Source: Desulfovibrio sp. (GTDB taxonomy: Bacteria > Desulfobacterota > Desulfovibrionia > Desulfovibrionales > Desulfovibrionaceae). Taken from it: a stretch of 64,000 nucleotides of DNA. Numbering within the stretch: position 1 is the stretch's first letter; each line of letters opens with the position of its first letter. Of the stretch, positions 17,919 to 27,611 are shown piece after piece. The stretch lies in assembly GCF_034006445.1 (NCBI RefSeq), contig NZ_JAVESS010000001.1:310001-374000 (forward strand). Direction: 5' to 3'. Under the pieces are notes generated by a model, which worked only from the letters and a program-made list of their open reading frames with translations, made no database searches and had not been told where the DNA came from. Position numbers and translations under genes: made by a program.

Positions 17919-19189
17919 CGGTAAAGAACGCAAAAAACACCAAGGGCGCGCACCGTGCCAGTGCTGTGCCTGTTCAGGGGCAAATGACGCTCCCTGCTGA
18001 AGGCGGGGCCACGGGTCAGCCAGGGGGCCCTTCGGCGGCAGGGCGGGGCAGGCCCGCCGGGCGAACTGCGCGCAACGCGGCAGCCACAGTGAAAAAGGCA
18101 AAAACGTCAGGCATGGATGCGTCTCGTGTGGATGCGTCTGGCATGAATGCGTCTGGCGCGGATGTGTCCGGAGTGGATACGGGTGACAAGGATACAGGCA
18201 AGGATGTGTCCGGCGTGGATGCAGGTGGTGCAAAGGCCGCCGTGGTTGACCGCAGCCCACTTTTTATTGAGGCATTTCTGACCTGGATGGCTGTGCAAAA
18301 AGGGGCCTCCGAGGCAACGCAAAAAGCCTATGCGGTTGATCTTGGACAACTGGCGGAGTTTTTGCGCGGCCAGGGGGTCAGCCTGGGGCAGCCACAAACC
18401 GTGACGCGCCGCCATATCCAGTCTTTTCTGGCCTGGCTGTTTCGCAAGGGGGACGCCAAAAGCTCCATGGCGCGCAAACTGGCGGCAGCACGATCTTTCT
18501 TTCGGTTTCAGCAGCGGGGTGGTAGAGTCACGGAAAACGTGGCCGCACTGGTGCGTAATCCCCGCCAGGAAAAACGTCACCCACGCACACTCAATGTGGA
18601 TGAAACTTTTGCCCTGCTGGACAGTACCAAGGGGCCGGCTGGCGGTGGCGGGCCTGTTTCCGGCAGTGCGGAAGAAGAGCGAATTCTATGCCGCGACCTG
18701 GCTCTGGCTGAACTGCTGTACGGCTCAGGGTTGCGCATATCCGAAGCTCTGGGCCTGGATGTGGACGACGTACAACTGAGTTCGCGTGTGTTGCGTATCA
18801 TGGGCAAGGGCTCAAATGAAAGGCTTGCGCCGCTTTCGGACACGTCACACGAAAGCCTGAAGCGCTGGCTTGAAGAGCGCCCGCTGTTGGCGCTGCCGGA
18901 AGAACCGGCAGTGTTTGTGGGCACGCGGGGGGGCCGTCTTAACAGGAGGGAAGCCGCGCGTATTGTGGAACGCCTGTGTCAGCGCGCGGGACTGACCTTT
19001 ACCGTGTCGCCGCACAGTTTGCGTCACTCCTTTGCCACCCATCTGCTGGAGGCTGGGGCAGACCTGCGCAGTGTTCAGGAATTGCTTGGACATCAGCGCC
19101 TTACGACAACACAGCGGTATACGCAGGTGAGCCTGGAAAGCCTGATGCAAACCTATGACCATGCGCATCCAAGGGCCTTGAAAAAATAA
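17915..19189 (+). CDS. xerC: Tyrosine recombinase XerC/XerD-like with repetitive N-terminal extension
   Basis: 424 aa, about 110 residues longer than typical XerC/D. The extra N-terminus is basic then contains a degenerate repeat (DASGMNASGADVSGVDTG). The SAM-like core-binding domain starts near residue 115 (LFIEAFLTWMAVQKGAS). Catalytic residues: Arg in LLYGSGLRISEALGL, HSLRHSFATHLLEAG (His/Arg), LLGHQRLTTTQRYT with the nucleophilic Tyr near residue 402. It probably resolves chromosome dimers at dif. Overlap with dprA is ATGA. The symbol could equally be xerD; a shorter start inside the extension cannot be excluded. Confidence 0.85.
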   Translation: MTVKNAKNTKGAHRASAVPVQGQMTLPAEGGATGQPGGPSAAGRGRPAGRTARNAAATVKKAKTSGMDASRVDASGMNASGADVSGVDTGDKDTGKDVSGVDAGGAKAAVVDRSPLFIEAFLTWMAVQKGASEATQKAYAVDLGQLAEFLRGQGVSLGQPQTVTRRHIQSFLAWLFRKGDAKSSMARKLAAARSFFRFQQRGGRVTENVAALVRNPRQEKRHPRTLNVDETFALLDSTKGPAGGGGPVSGSAEEERILCRDLALAELLYGSGLRISEALGLDVDDVQLSSRVLRIMGKGSNERLAPLSDTSHESLKRWLEERPLLALPEEPAVFVGTRGGRLNRREAARIVERLCQRAGLTFTVSPHSLRHSFATHLLEAGADLRSVQELLGHQRLTTTQRYTQVSLESLMQTYDHAHPRALKK

Positions 19190-19289
19190 AAAAATCACGA
19201 GCTTATTTTTTAACTGTAAATCAAGCGTGTTATGAAAAAAACTTTGTGCCTCGTGGTGTGCCGTAGTCAGGAAAATTTCCATGAGGCGC

Positions 19290-19318
19290 TTGGCAGGGGC
19301 AGTACTTTGTGCTAAAGA
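19290..19318 (+). promoter_or_regulatory. Possible sigma-70 type promoter of ppaC
   Basis: TTGGCA at 19290-19295, 17-base spacer, TAAAGA at 19313-19318, about 57 bases before the ppaC ATG. Read by eye only; a modest match. Confidence 0.3.
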
Positions 19319-19375
19319 GTACAAATCGGTCAAATTGAACCGCATACCTGAACCATACCGGAAGGAGAGACAGTC

Positions 19376-20293
19376 ATGTCTGCATTAGTTCTTGGTCACA
19401 TGAATCCTGATACCGATAGCATTGTTTCCGCCATTGTCGCCGCTGATCTGTACAGCAAGCGCGGTATGGACGTCACCCCGGTTGCCCAGGGCGCGCCCAC
19501 TCCCGAAACCGAATTTGTGCTGAAGAAGTTCGGCATCGCTGCTCCTCAGGTTGTCGCCGACGTGGCTGGCAAGGATGTTTATCTGGTTGACTACTCCGAT
19601 CTGGCCCAGGCCCCCAAGGGCATGGATTCCGCCACTGTGCTCGGCATTGTCGACCACCACAAGCTTGGTGACGTGACCACTTCTTCGCCGCTGGAAGCCT
19701 GGATCTGGCCCGTGGGCTGCACCAACACCGTTCTCAAGAACATGTATGACTTCTACGGCATCGAAATTCCCAAGAACCTTGCTGGCGCGATGCTGTGCGC
19801 TATCCTGTCCGACACGGTTATCTTCAAGTCCCCCACCTGTACCCCTGCTGATAAAAAGGCCGTTGAAGAACTGGCCAAGATCGCGGGCGTGAGCGATGTG
19901 GTGGCTCTGGGCATGGAAATGTTCAAGGTCAAGAGCGCTGTTGACGGCACCCCCATGAAAGACCTTGTCTTCCGTGACTACAAAGATTTTGACATGAACG
20001 GCAACAAGGTCGGCATTGGCCAGCTTGAAGTGGTTGACCTTTCCATCCTTGAGCCCGTGAAGGCCGGCCTGCAGGCAGAAATTGAAAAGGTCAAGGCTGA
20101 AGGCCGCCACAGCGTCTTCCTGCTGCTGACCGACATCATGAAAGAAGGCTCGGAAATGCTCATCGTCTCCGACGACCCCTCAGTGGTGGAAAAAGCTTTT
20201 GGCGTCAAGGCCGAAGGCTCCACCGTGTGGCTGCCCGGCGTCATGAGCCGCAAAAAGCAGGTTGTGCCCAACTTTGAAAAGGCTTTCAAGTAA
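19376..20293 (+). CDS. ppaC: Manganese-dependent inorganic pyrophosphatase (family II)
   Basis: 305 aa. Hydrolyses pyrophosphate to phosphate; important in sulfate reducers because sulfate activation releases PPi. DHH-family motifs: LGHMNPDTDSI (His, Asp, Asp ligands), VDYSD, GIVDHHKLGD (DHH), and the C-terminal DHHA2 domain with a ...SRKKQVVP substrate loop. Preceded by GGAAGGAGAG. Codon choice is strongly biased (for example nearly all Lys/Glu codons of one type, many GCC/CTG), suggesting high expression. Monocistronic, with its own terminator downstream. Confidence 0.96.
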   Translation: MSALVLGHMNPDTDSIVSAIVAADLYSKRGMDVTPVAQGAPTPETEFVLKKFGIAAPQVVADVAGKDVYLVDYSDLAQAPKGMDSATVLGIVDHHKLGDVTTSSPLEAWIWPVGCTNTVLKNMYDFYGIEIPKNLAGAMLCAILSDTVIFKSPTCTPADKKAVEELAKIAGVSDVVALGMEMFKVKSAVDGTPMKDLVFRDYKDFDMNGNKVGIGQLEVVDLSILEPVKAGLQAEIEKVKAEGRHSVFLLLTDIMKEGSEMLIVSDDPSVVEKAFGVKAEGSTVWLPGVMSRKKQVVPNFEKAFK

Positions 20294-20315
20294 GCGCTGA
20301 CTGTCTGTAGCAACT

Positions 20316-20350
20316 AAAAACCCCGGTGCCTGCGCGCCGGGGTTTTTGCT
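20316..20350 (+). terminator. Rho-independent terminator after ppaC
   Basis: CCCCGG...CCGGGG hairpin (20321-20342) with A-run before and T5 after, 27 bases beyond the ppaC stop. Confidence 0.85.
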
Positions 20351-20431
20351 TTATGGCCATCAGGTGGAATGTGTGGGCAAGTGGCCGGGGAGTATACATT
20401 CATTCTAAAGGAGATAGCATACGCATTTGCC

Positions 20432-20515
20432 ATGAGAGCCAATGAACTTTGCATGGTATACAGTCTGAAAGGTGTTGTCTTCAAAGGCCTCACTTCAGAT
20501 CAGAAAATTCGTTAA
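20432..20515 (+). CDS. Possible 27-aa ORF in the ppaC-PTS gap
   Basis: ATG 20432 to TAA 20513-20515, encoding a 27-residue basic peptide. An AAAGGAG lies about 20 bases upstream, too far for a normal start. Listed so the 20294-20600 gap is described; besides this, the gap holds the ppaC terminator and repeat B copy 3. Confidence 0.15.
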   Translation: MRANELCMVYSLKGVVFKGLTSDQKIR

Positions 20516-20518
20516 GAG

Positions 20519-20576
20519 TTTTAGGGGGTGGGGGCGTGGGGGAGGCGACCCTTTTGCAAAAGGGGCCCTCCCCCAC
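20519..20576 (+). repeat. G-rich hairpin repeat B, copy 3
   Basis: Nearly identical to 5747-5804 (core GCGACCCTTTTGCAAAAGGGGCCC). It lies just past the 3' end of the minus-strand PTS operon, between convergent units. Confidence 0.65.
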
Positions 20577-20600
20577 AAGGCATTTTAAAGTTGTAGTGCG

Positions 20601-21277
20601 TTAGCTGTCGATCCAGAGAAGCATGGCCAGCACGCCAAGGCTGCCCGTAAGAACTGCATAGGCCTGGCGTGTGCGCAGGGAAAGCACCGCTCCCATAAGG
20701 GCGGCCACGTAAAGGGCTGACCACGTAACGGTTCGCAGGGTGGGCAGGGCTTGCCTGTTGTGCAGGGTGTCAACAAGACTGAAGATCAGGATGAAGCAGA
20801 GGCAGTAAAGGACTATCTGCCACAGGCTCCTGTACAGGGAAGACAGCAGTAGTGCCGTGCCGGGGGCGAGGCCCTTGGGTTTGCCCGCGCACCAGGCCTC
20901 CACCTTGTCAACCATGGGGTTTTGGCTGATGCGTTGACGATGCTCGCCATAGGCCGCCGCGTATGCCGCCAGCATGCAAAGGATGAGGGGGATGAGCAGG
21001 CGGCCCGGTTCCACAAGGTCAAAGTGCCTGCAGATGGGAAAAAGCAGTAAAAAGCTCAGGCTGCCGTAGGGTGGCACAACACTGCCCAGTTCAAGGGCGT
21101 CCAGCCACAGAAGTTCAAAAATAATGCCCAGAGGCAGGGCTAGGCTCCAGTCGGAAGTGACGGCCCCGGCTATGAGCGCAAGGCAGATGGGACGGTCAAC
21201 AATGCCGATAATGCAGGATGAGCGGGCCGCGCCAGCCAGGGCAAAAAAAAAGCGTAAGGCGCCCCGGTTGCCATCAT
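20601..21277 (-). CDS. PTS mannose-family EIIC component, apparently frameshifted at a T9 run
   Basis: The conserved EIIC frame is open from 21278 down to 20601 and encodes VDRPICLALIAGAVTSDWSL, a LELGSVVPPYGS loop and several membrane helices, the usual EIIC layout. That frame has no ATG/GTG before 21077, where a start would lose the conserved N-terminal third. An ATG ATG pair at 21272-21277, directly after the EIIB stop, opens the frame one base away, encoding MMATGAPYAFF, and reaches the EIIC frame only through a -1 slip (or one extra T) at the T9 tract 21243-21251. Joined length would be ~225 aa, normal for EIIC. Either programmed slippage, phase variation, mutation or a sequencing error explains this. 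Confidence 0.75.
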
Positions 21278-21278
21278 C

Positions 21279-21737
21279 TCATATAAGCTGCTCATGGGGA
21301 CCCCTTACGGTTTCTGTGGGGACGCTGCGAAAATCAAGAAGCACCAGATGCTGCTGGATGGAGCGCAAATCTTCCCTGTCTTCGGCGGATAGCGCCACAT
21401 GAGGAAGGATTTGCATTTTTTCAGGGCCGTAATGCAGGTTGCCGATATTGAGCGTTTCCATAATTATGCCCGCATTGCTCGCGCGACGCGCGTCCTGACA
21501 ATTCCCAAAGAGCACAAAACAGTCTTCGCCGCATGCGTCCAGCGTTATGGCCAGATCGTGTACAGGGATGAAGTGCGTGAGGATGCGCTGCGGCACGGCA
21601 AGCTCGATTATCTGCTGCCGCAACGCGTCTGCCGCCAGTTCGTCATTGGCGACAATCAGATGCCTGGCGCCGGTATAGGGCAACCACGCTTCAATGACTT
21701 GCCCATGCACCAGGCGATTGTCCACACGAAACCACAT
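21279..21737 (-). CDS. PTS mannose-family EIIB component
   Basis: 152 aa, soluble. The N-terminal active-site block RVDNRLVHGQVIEAW contains the phospho-accepting His. Mannose-type EIIB passes phosphate from EIIA to sugar or serves regulation. It lies 3 bases after EIIA and runs directly into EIIC (its TGA is in the EIIC frame). In Desulfovibrio-type bacteria, which use few sugars, these proteins are often thought to be regulatory. Confidence 0.88.
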   Translation of the reverse strand: MWFRVDNRLVHGQVIEAWLPYTGARHLIVANDELAADALRQQIIELAVPQRILTHFIPVHDLAITLDACGEDCFVLFGNCQDARRASNAGIIMETLNIGNLHYGPEKMQILPHVALSAEDREDLRSIQQHLVLLDFRSVPTETVRGPHEQLI

Positions 21738-21740
21738 AGG

Positions 21741-22184
21741 TTAGCCGTCGTTTTTGGCCCGTGCTTTATTGCGCAGCATGTTTCCTGCGACAACGATGCC
21801 TTTGGAGCCCGCCTCGCCAGCAAGCTGCGCCAGCTCTTCCAGGTTTTTTTCGCGCGCGGAAAAGACCTTGAGCAGCATGGGCAGGTTTGCGCCCGTCACC
21901 ACTTCCACCTTGTGGGTGGCGAGCAGTGCAAGGGCGAGGTTTGTGGGCGTGCCGCCAAACATGTCGGTAAGAATAATGACCCCCGCGCCCTTGTCCAGCC
22001 GCTGCGCGGCATCGGTAAGGCGGCGTACCGTTTCAGAAACTTCATGGGCAATGTCCACACTGATGGAGCTACAGTCGCTTTGCGGGCCAAGGATGAATTC
22101 GGCCGTGCGCAGCATGGCAGAACCATAGTCGGCATGCGAGACAATAATAATCCCTACCTGTGTCTTCTTGCTGTCTTCCGTCAT
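21741..22184 (-). CDS. PTS mannose-family EIIA component
   Basis: 147 aa. VGIIIVSHADYGSAML carries the phosphorylatable His near residue 17, and VIILTDMFGGTPTNLAL is the second EIIA-Man signature. Position after rapZ, hpf and rpoN parallels the ptsN-rapZ-npr arrangement of other proteobacteria, with a mannose-type EIIA in place of PtsN, so a regulatory role with RapZ or sigma-54 is plausible but not shown. Confidence 0.9.
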   Translation of the reverse strand: MTEDSKKTQVGIIIVSHADYGSAMLRTAEFILGPQSDCSSISVDIAHEVSETVRRLTDAAQRLDKGAGVIILTDMFGGTPTNLALALLATHKVEVVTGANLPMLLKVFSAREKNLEELAQLAGEAGSKGIVVAGNMLRNKARAKNDG

Positions 22185-22218
22185 GGCACTCCTCTCGGCT
22201 CAGAGCCTGCCAGCTTTT

Positions 22219-23148
22219 CTAGCCAAGTTCAAGATGTCGGTGTTCCAGGGTCGTGGGGTAGTCTGCCTGTTTCAGGGCCTGCGTGATTTCTTCGGCCATG
22301 GCCACGGAGCGGTGGCGACCGCCGGTGCAGCCAACGGCAATGGTGACGCGGTAGCGGCCTTCAGCTTCCATAAGCGGCAGCATGAACAGCAGCAGGTCCA
22401 TAAGTTTTGCTCGAAATTCGCGCGCATTGGGCTTGTCAAAAACATATTGCGCCACGGCCTTGTCTTTGCCGCTCAGGGGGCGCAGTTCATCAACAAAATA
22501 TGGATTGCTAAGAAAGCGCAGGTCAAACACGAAGTCGGCCTCACGGGGGACGCCATATTTGAAGCCAAAGGAGATGATGTTGACCTTGATGGCCCGAAGC
22601 TTGCTTTTGCTGTCGCTCCAGCGCTTTTGAATGGCCCGGCGCAAGTCATGAATGGAGAAGCGGGAAGTGTCCACCACAAGGTCGGCCATTTCCCGTAAAG
22701 GGCGCAGGCTGTTGCGCTCGGAAAGCAGCGCTGTTTCAAGCCCCATGCCCTCGCGTTCCAGGGGATGGGGGCGGCGCGTTGTGGCGTAGCGGCGCAGCAG
22801 TTCCTGCACGTTGCATTCCAGAAACAGGAGCATGGGGCGAATGTTCTGGGCGGTGAGATCAGACAGCGCTTCATTGATCTCATCCAGAAAGTTGCTCTGG
22901 CGCAGATCCATGCCAAGGGCTATTCCCTTGAAATGGCTCATGGAAGGGCGAGACATCATGCTTACCATTTCAGGGGCCAGGCTTGCCGGCAACCCGTCCA
23001 CCACAAAGTGCCCCATATCCTCAAATACTTTAAGGGCCGTACTTTTGCCCGCGCCGGAAAGGCCGGTGACAATGCACACGGCTACCGGCAGTTCGGCTGC
23101 GGGATTCGCAGCCGATGTTTTTTGTGGCTGCTTTGTGGTGGCAGTCAT
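22219..23148 (-). CDS. rapZ: RNase adapter protein RapZ (nucleotide-binding)
   Basis: 309 aa. Walker [22 protein letters not shown] at residues ~27-47, then [34 protein letters not shown], and the C-terminal [13 protein letters not shown] block (here [13 protein letters not shown]) that binds the signal metabolite in RapZ. In E. coli RapZ controls GlmS by presenting sRNA to RNase E; outside enterobacteria its targets are unclear. Sits between hpf and EIIA in the rpoN cluster. Confidence 0.93.
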   Translation of the reverse strand: MTATTKQPQKTSAANPAAELPVAVCIVTGLSGAGKSTALKVFEDMGHFVVDGLPASLAPEMVSMMSRPSMSHFKGIALGMDLRQSNFLDEINEALSDLTAQNIRPMLLFLECNVQELLRRYATTRRPHPLEREGMGLETALLSERNSLRPLREMADLVVDTSRFSIHDLRRAIQKRWSDSKSKLRAIKVNIISFGFKYGVPREADFVFDLRFLSNPYFVDELRPLSGKDKAVAQYVFDKPNAREFRAKLMDLLLFMLPLMEAEGRYRVTIAVGCTGGRHRSVAMAEEITQALKQADYPTTLEHRHLELG

Positions 23149-23205
23149 GATTCCCCCTGCAATATTTCCGGCCGCCTGATGGCAGGCGGCCGGAAACAGG
23201 CGTAA

Positions 23206-23745
23206 TTATAAGACGGGGTCAATCAGCGCGTAGCTGCTCGTGCGGGTGCGGTACACCACGTTGATGCGGCCGTTTTCGGCGTTGAAAAACACCAGGAACT
23301 CACTGCCAATGGAATCAAGCTGCATGAGCGCCTCGTCAAGGTGCAGCGGCTTGGTGGCGAGGCGGTCAGTGCCTTCAACCGGTTGCGCCACTTCAGCGTC
23401 TGCGTCAAGGTTATAGGTAAAGACGTCAACATCTTCGGAACGTGCCTTGCGGCGCTGCGTCTTGACCCGTGAGACCTGGCGCTTGATCTGTGCCTCGACC
23501 TTGTCTGTCACAAGGTCGATGGCGGCGTACATATCTGACGTCTGTTCCGTTGCATTTATATGCAAACCTTCGCCGACAACTGTCACTTCGCAGCGATGGC
23601 GAAACTTGTCCACGGTAAGCACCACGCTTACCTCAAGACCGGAAGACTTGCCAAAAAAACGCCCCAGCTTTTCCATGCGGCGTCGGGCATACTTTTTAAG
23701 ATGGTCGGAGGCTTCAAAGTTTTTGAAGGCAAAAGAGATGTTCAT
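23206..23745 (-). CDS. hpf: Ribosome hibernation-promoting factor, long form
   Basis: 179 aa: an N-terminal S30AE domain (residues 1-100; NISFAFKNFEASDHLKKYARRR) and a C-terminal dimerisation domain (residues ~120-179; SEFLVFFNAENGRINVVYRT), the long HPF type that makes 100S ribosomes by itself. Encoded 142 bases after rpoN, the classic location. Confidence 0.94.
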   Translation of the reverse strand: MNISFAFKNFEASDHLKKYARRRMEKLGRFFGKSSGLEVSVVLTVDKFRHRCEVTVVGEGLHINATEQTSDMYAAIDLVTDKVEAQIKRQVSRVKTQRRKARSEDVDVFTYNLDADAEVAQPVEGTDRLATKPLHLDEALMQLDSIGSEFLVFFNAENGRINVVYRTRTSSYALIDPVL

Positions 23746-23887
23746 ATAATCCTCCTTATGATGTCAGTTCCCGGCATGGAGAACTGTGGAACCCGTCTTT
23801 TGAGCGACGGTGGAAATTTGATGAACCATCTTTTTATATGTATCGCCTCATGCGAACCGCAGCGTCTGTGCCGCGCCGGAGGCAGGA

Positions 23888-25312
23888 TTAGAAATGTTCC
23901 TTGCGTCTTGAAGATGACGGAATATCAAGGGCGGTGCGGTACTTGGCCACAGTGCGCCGTGCTATGTTGACCTTGAGGTGGTCTTTCAGCATCTCGCCGA
24001 TGCGTTCATCGCTCAGGGGAGACCTGGCATCTTCGTCAGCGATGAACTTTTTGATGAGGGCCTTGACGCTCTCGGAGCCGACCTGACTGCCGTCATCAAG
24101 CTCCAGGCCGCTGTTGAAGAAAAATTTCAGTTCAAAAATACCGTGCGGCGTCGCCACATACTTGTTTGTCGTGATGCGGCTTACCGTGGATTCATGCATG
24201 CTGATGTCGTCAGCAATGTCCTTGAGAATAAGCGGCGCCAGGCGCGTCACGCCATCCTCGAAAAAGGGCTGCTGGTGGCGAACGATGCTTTCCATAACCT
24301 TGTACAGGGTGCGCTGGCGCTGATAGAGGCTCTTGATGAGCCAGCTGGCCGAGCGCATTTTTTCTGTACAGTATTCTTTTTCCTTATCCGAAGATCCCTT
24401 CAAGTCCATCTGGCTCATGTTGGAAAGCTGCAACTGCGGCAAGCCGTCCTCGTTGAGCAGGATGACGAACTCATCACCCATTTTGTACACAAAAACATCA
24501 GGGCTCACATAGGTCGGTTCGCCACCGCCAAAACTGGCTCCGGGCAGGGGGTCAAGGCTCTGGATGATGTCCAGATATTCTTTCAGTTCCTCCATATCCA
24601 GCTTGAATTTGCGCAGAAGAGGCTTGTAGCGCTTGGCCTCAAGGTCCTCCAGGTGCGAGCGCACCAGTTCAAGCAATATGGGGTCGCGGTCATACTTCAG
24701 GCTTTTTATCTGTACGAGCAGGCATTCACGGGCATCGCGGGCGGCTACGCCCACGGGATCAAACAGTTGTATCTTTTCAAGCACTGCCTGAACTTCTGCC
24801 GGTTCCGATTCCGTCATCTGCGCGATTTCTTCCAGGCTGGCCTGCAGATAGCCCGCTGAAGAAAGGTTGCCGATGATGACTTCGCCTATGTCTTTTTGCT
24901 GTTCTGTGAGTGATGAAAGACGCAATTGCCACATCAGGTGGCCTTCAAGGGTGGGCTTGGCCGAATAGCGCGCTTCGAGGGGGGAAATGTCTTCGGCAAC
25001 CTCATACTCACGTGGCTGCACAAGGCGGGGGGTGCTGGCGAACTCTCCAAGGTAATCCTCCCAGTCAGCATCCTTGGCCAGGTCTTGGTCGTACACCTCT
25101 TCGGCGGCTTTTTCCCGCCTGTCTTCCCCGGGATCTGTCGAAATGTCATCGCCTTGGGATTCTTCAAGAAAAGGATTGTCCAGCATCTCCTGCTGCACAG
25201 TCTCAAGAAGCTCCATGCGTGAGAGCTGGAGCAGCTTGATGGCCTGCTGCAATTGCGGGGTCATCACGAGCTGCTGAGTCAGTTTTAGTTGCTGTCGAAG
25301 TTCCAGTGCCAT
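23888..25312 (-). CDS. rpoN: RNA polymerase sigma-54 factor
   Basis: 474 aa from ATG 25312; the frame is open 75 codons further up, but MALELRQQLKLTQQLVMTPQLQQAIKLLQ is the standard Gln/Leu-rich region I start. An acidic region II follows, then core-binding region III, the HTH near 24,000 (ESTVSRITTNKYV), and the RpoN box ARRTVAKYR before the C-terminus. Directs transcription from -24/-12 promoters with AAA+ activators. A sequence resembling a -24/-12 promoter lies just upstream (25357-25371). Confidence 0.95.
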   Translation of the reverse strand: MALELRQQLKLTQQLVMTPQLQQAIKLLQLSRMELLETVQQEMLDNPFLEESQGDDISTDPGEDRREKAAEEVYDQDLAKDADWEDYLGEFASTPRLVQPREYEVAEDISPLEARYSAKPTLEGHLMWQLRLSSLTEQQKDIGEVIIGNLSSAGYLQASLEEIAQMTESEPAEVQAVLEKIQLFDPVGVAARDARECLLVQIKSLKYDRDPILLELVRSHLEDLEAKRYKPLLRKFKLDMEELKEYLDIIQSLDPLPGASFGGGEPTYVSPDVFVYKMGDEFVILLNEDGLPQLQLSNMSQMDLKGSSDKEKEYCTEKMRSASWLIKSLYQRQRTLYKVMESIVRHQQPFFEDGVTRLAPLILKDIADDISMHESTVSRITTNKYVATPHGIFELKFFFNSGLELDDGSQVGSESVKALIKKFIADEDARSPLSDERIGEMLKDHLKVNIARRTVAKYRTALDIPSSSRRKEHF

Positions 25313-25356
25313 GAGCCTGTTCCGTCTTGAAAGGTCAGCAGAAAATATCTTAGTTA

Positions 25357-25371
25357 CAAGTAGTGTGCCAT
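25357..25371 (-). promoter_or_regulatory. Sigma-54-like -24/-12 element upstream of rpoN
   Basis: On the minus strand TGGCACACTACTTGT: GG and the -12 G have the canonical spacing, and only the last base differs from TTGC. A transcript would start near 25345, giving a ~30-base leader to the rpoN ATG. It suggests sigma-54 autoregulation; a chance match is possible. Confidence 0.35.
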
Positions 25372-25500
25372 AGTGGCAAAAATTATGCAATAGCCAGTGG
25401 TTGCGCGACCAAAAAACAACGAGGCCAGTGTGCTGGCGCGAGCTTTGCATCATTATTTTCAAGGAGTTGGCTTCAGGAACAGCTTCAGGCTTTGAAACGC

Positions 25501-25526
25501 AAGAAGGGAGGTCGCCCTCCCTTCTT
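25501..25526. other. Intergenic hairpin, pyrG-rpoN gap
   Basis: AAGAAGGGAGG / CCTCCCTTCTT, an 11-bp perfect stem with a 4-base loop. No clear T-run on either strand, so its role as a terminator is doubtful. The 25313-25706 gap otherwise holds the sigma-54-like element and repeat C. Confidence 0.5.
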
Positions 25527-25560
25527 TCTGTCATCAAAAGATGATGTGATCCCGCAAGCC

Positions 25561-25704
25561 CTAGAGCAGATCAACCTTGAAATGCTTCACACTCCAACGT
25601 TCGCATTCAGCCGAAAATGCGATTTGCGGCTGAATCCACGCCACGTTGTGGGCGCTGCACTCTCGTGCAACGTTAGAGCATTTACACTTTTTCAAAGGTA
25701 AATG
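25561..25704 (-). repeat. 3'-end structured repeat C, copy 1 (after pyrG)
   Basis: Reading in the pyrG direction from 3 bases after its stop, ~145 bases align with 41740-41882 after metG. Shared blocks include AGCAT-TACCTTTGAA, ATGCTCT, TGCACGAG, GCAACGTGGCGTGGATTC (one insertion in one copy) and a final TTGMTCTG. Three hairpins are possible; the middle one is ATTCAGCCG/CGGCTGAAT here and ATTCTGCCG/CGGCAGAAT in the other copy, a compensatory change. Confidence 0.6.
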
Positions 25705-25706
25705 CC

Positions 25707-27398
<1,692 letters not shown>

Positions 27399-27611
27399 TT
27401 AGCCCAAAATGAATTTTTTGGCTAGCATTGACTATCGAAAACAAGGTACGTAGTGTGTTATTCCCTCTTCAGCCCGCATCGGTAAGCCTGGCTTTGCCTG
27501 CGGTTCGTGGAGTGCGGGCTGTTTTCGGCCCACAGGCAGCGCACCAAGCGCCTGGTCAGCACAGGCGCTGCGCATGAAGATTTGCTAGCAAGCCAAGGAG
27601 GCTTTACCCGC

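Noticed and set aside
25372..25395. Second sigma-54-like match on the plus strand (TGGCAAAAATTATGC)
   Set aside because: No plus-strand gene follows it for more than 2 kb; the region is AT-rich so a chance match is likely.
25501..25526. pyrG terminator
   Set aside because: The stem is good but it lies ~180 bases past the pyrG stop and no T-run follows on the minus strand, so it is listed only as a hairpin.
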